Source: an uncultured Micrococcales bacterium
GTDB lineage: Bacteria > Actinomycetota > Actinomycetes > S36-B12 > UBA10799
Direction of reading: 5' to 3'
Assembly: GCA_937952095.1 (NCBI GenBank)
Contig: CALFYG010000237.1
Span: 1-6,987 of the forward strand
DNA: 6,987 nucleotides
Shown here piece by piece: positions 6,131-6,987 of the stretch (position 1 is the stretch's first letter; each line of letters opens with the position of its first letter). Below the pieces are notes generated by a model. It had not been told where the DNA came from, did no database searches, and saw only the letters and a list, made by a program, of their open reading frames with translations. Both the position numbers and the translations under genes were made by a program.

Positions 6131-6987
6131 ATGGGACGAACGCCAAGTCGGGATGTGGAGGAGGGTCTGCTGCGCGCTGCCGAGCAGATCCTCACCGAAG
6201 AGGGACCGGAGGCCATCACGGTGCGCAAGGTGGCCACCTGCGCAGGCGTCGCGCCGATGGGCGTCTACAACCGGTTCGAGGGCAAGCAGGGCCTGCTCGA
6301 AGCGTTGTTCATCAGGGGGTTCCAGCAGTTGCAGGCGATGGTCGCCTCCGCCAACGGCCCGGATGCTGTGGCGCGTCTGCGCGCCGGTTGCGTGAAGTAC
6401 CGCGAGTTCGCGATCGCGCATCCCGAGCATTACCGGCTGATGTTCGAGCGCATGCATGAGATCGAGCCGACCGAACGCGGGATGCTCGAGGCGTTCGCCT
6501 CCTTCGACCAACTCGTCGGCAACGTGTCAGCCGCCCGCAGCCTGCGTCCCCTCGGCGTCGGGTCCGACGTCGATGTCGCCCAACAGATCTGGTCGGCCTT
6601 GCACGGCGCCGTGAGCCTGGAACTGCTCGGGATCGGTTTCGCCGAGGATCCCGATGCCGCGTTCGAGGCGATGCTGGACGCGCTCCTGGCGGGGGTGGAG
6701 GCGCGCGCGGAGGGCGGCCTGCGGCTCGGGGCGCTTGGGGAACGTATCACCCCCGAGGCGCTCCGGCTCCGCGCCATCCCGCAGCTGCCACAGGTCCAGG
6801 TGCCCCGCGCCGTCCCCCGTGGCCAGGCACCGCGTGCCCGGCAGGAACGCCAGCGCGTGCACCGGCGCGCCGCGGCGCGCGATGCGCCCGAGGAGCCGCC
6901 GCGACGCCAGCTCGAAGACCAGCGCGCGGGCCGTGCTCTGCGCCGGCTCCGCAGCCTCGCTGCCGCCGTAGGCGCCCAGGAGCGCCT
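6131..6987 (+). CDS. TetR-family transcriptional regulator (WHG-type ligand domain), 3' end disrupted or outside window
   Basis: DNA-binding repressor probably controlling the divergent exporter. N-terminal helix-turn-helix at about 9-60 (TVRKVATCAGVAPMGVYNRF, with Tyr46 and Phe49 typical of the recognition helix). The ligand/dimer domain resembles the TetR WHG C-terminal family: YREFAIAHPEHYRLMF (90-105), then WSALHG with Trp154, His158 and Gly159, ending in a helix around MLDALLAGVE (181-190). Family members usually stop near residue 190-200, but here the frame stays open to the window edge (285 codons). After about residue 191 (base 6703) it becomes an Arg/Pro/Ala-rich string that looks like the antisense reading of a WD40 gene, so the natural C-terminus is probably lost or altered. 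The start ATG at 6131 is the first in frame after the operators and lacks a ribosome-binding site, fitting leaderless translation. Confidence 0.85.
   Translation, partial: MGRTPSRDVEEGLLRAAEQILTEEGPEAITVRKVATCAGVAPMGVYNRFEGKQGLLEALFIRGFQQLQAMVASANGPDAVARLRAGCVKYREFAIAHPEHYRLMFERMHEIEPTERGMLEAFASFDQLVGNVSAARSLRPLGVGSDVDVAQQIWSALHGAVSLELLGIGFAEDPDAAFEAMLDALLAGVEARAEGGLRLGALGERITPEALRLRAIPQLPQVQVPRAVPRGQAPRARQERQRVHRRAAARDAPEEPPRRQLEDQRAGRALRRLRSLAAAVGAQER
6527..6987 (-). CDS. WD40-repeat protein fragment, open at both the window edge and the break point
   Basis: Minus-strand frame entering from the window edge and ending at a TGA (6527-6529). The first 80 or so residues read like WD40 blades: one ends ARALVFELASRRLLGRI and the next is APVHALAFLPGTRCLATGD followed by AGHLDLWQLRDG, with the HxLAFxP...LATGDxxGxLxLWxL pattern. 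Nearly every codon there ends in G or C. Such repeats form beta-propeller protein-binding scaffolds. WD40-like sequence ends around 6745; from roughly 6703 down to 6527 the frame is only the antisense of the TetR gene. The real gene is therefore probably truncated at the break, and the last 60 or so codons are spurious. Local G+C is about 80% (54 A/T in 267 bases from 6721 by my count), well above the rest of the window. Confidence 0.6.
   Translation of the reverse strand, partial: ALLGAYGGSEAAEPAQSTARALVFELASRRLLGRIARRGAPVHALAFLPGTRCLATGDGAGHLDLWQLRDGAEPERLGGDTFPKRPEPQAALRARLHPRQERVQHRLERGIGILGETDPEQFQAHGAVQGRPDLLGDIDVGPDAEGTQAAGG
6700..6745. other. Sequence break point between TetR gene and WD40 fragment
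   Basis: Recognisable TetR coding sequence ends near 6703 on the plus strand, and recognisable WD40 sequence ends near 6745 on the minus strand. No stop codon ends either homologous part here, and composition shifts abruptly to higher G+C. No terminal repeats or transposase remains were seen. Confidence 0.5.

Noticed and set aside
1..6987. CRISPR arrays, tRNA/rRNA genes, riboswitches, insertion sequences
   Set aside because: No repeat-spacer pattern, conserved RNA segments or transposase-like reading frames were seen; nearly all of the window is covered by protein genes.

Overview
The window is high-GC bacterial DNA, roughly two-thirds G+C through most of its length. Strong G/C third positions, GTG/ATG starts, a QacA/EmrB-type exporter with a divergent TetR gene, and a promoter layout suggesting a leaderless transcript all fit an actinomycete (Actinomycetota). 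The genus cannot be told from sequence alone. No RNA genes, CRISPR arrays or insertion sequences were seen.

Left part, minus strand, about 1-2936: a three-gene signalling operon. In order of transcription it encodes an OmpR-type response regulator (2250-2936), a stand-alone H-NOX haem gas sensor (1649-2185), and a hybrid histidine-kinase-like protein of GAF, HisKA, degenerate ATPase and receiver domains (1-1652, whose 3' end leaves the window). The H-NOX and kinase genes overlap by ATGA and are probably translationally coupled. The H-NOX keeps the haem-binding His102, Pro115 and the YxSxR motif. It has no distal tyrosine, so it is predicted to sense NO rather than O2. It also carries a Cys-His-Cys-Cys set with the spacing of the zinc/thiol redox site described in Vibrio cholerae H-NOX. 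The kinase-like partner has its phospho-acceptor His and a full receiver active site, but no recognisable N, G1 or G2 ATP-binding box. The operon therefore looks like an NO and/or redox input wired to a phosphorelay in which the obvious kinase may be a pseudokinase or phosphotransferase.

Middle, plus strand, 3206-4552: a CoA-disulfide-reductase-like flavoprotein with Cys43 and both C-terminal tyrosines, transcribed divergently from the signalling operon. The intervening non-coding DNA (2937-3205) holds a 14-bp direct repeat that could be an operator. The reductase gene overlaps the next gene tail to tail by 17 bp.

Right part: a 14-TMS DHA2 exporter (4536-6071, minus) and a divergent TetR/WHG-type regulator (from 6131, plus). 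They share a 59-bp control region with two palindromes and a -10 box placed so that the TetR mRNA would be leaderless. TetR homology stops near 6703 without a stop codon. From about 6704 to the window end G+C rises to about 80%, and the minus strand reads as a WD40-repeat protein. This is a break point: an assembly chimera, a rearrangement or an insertion.
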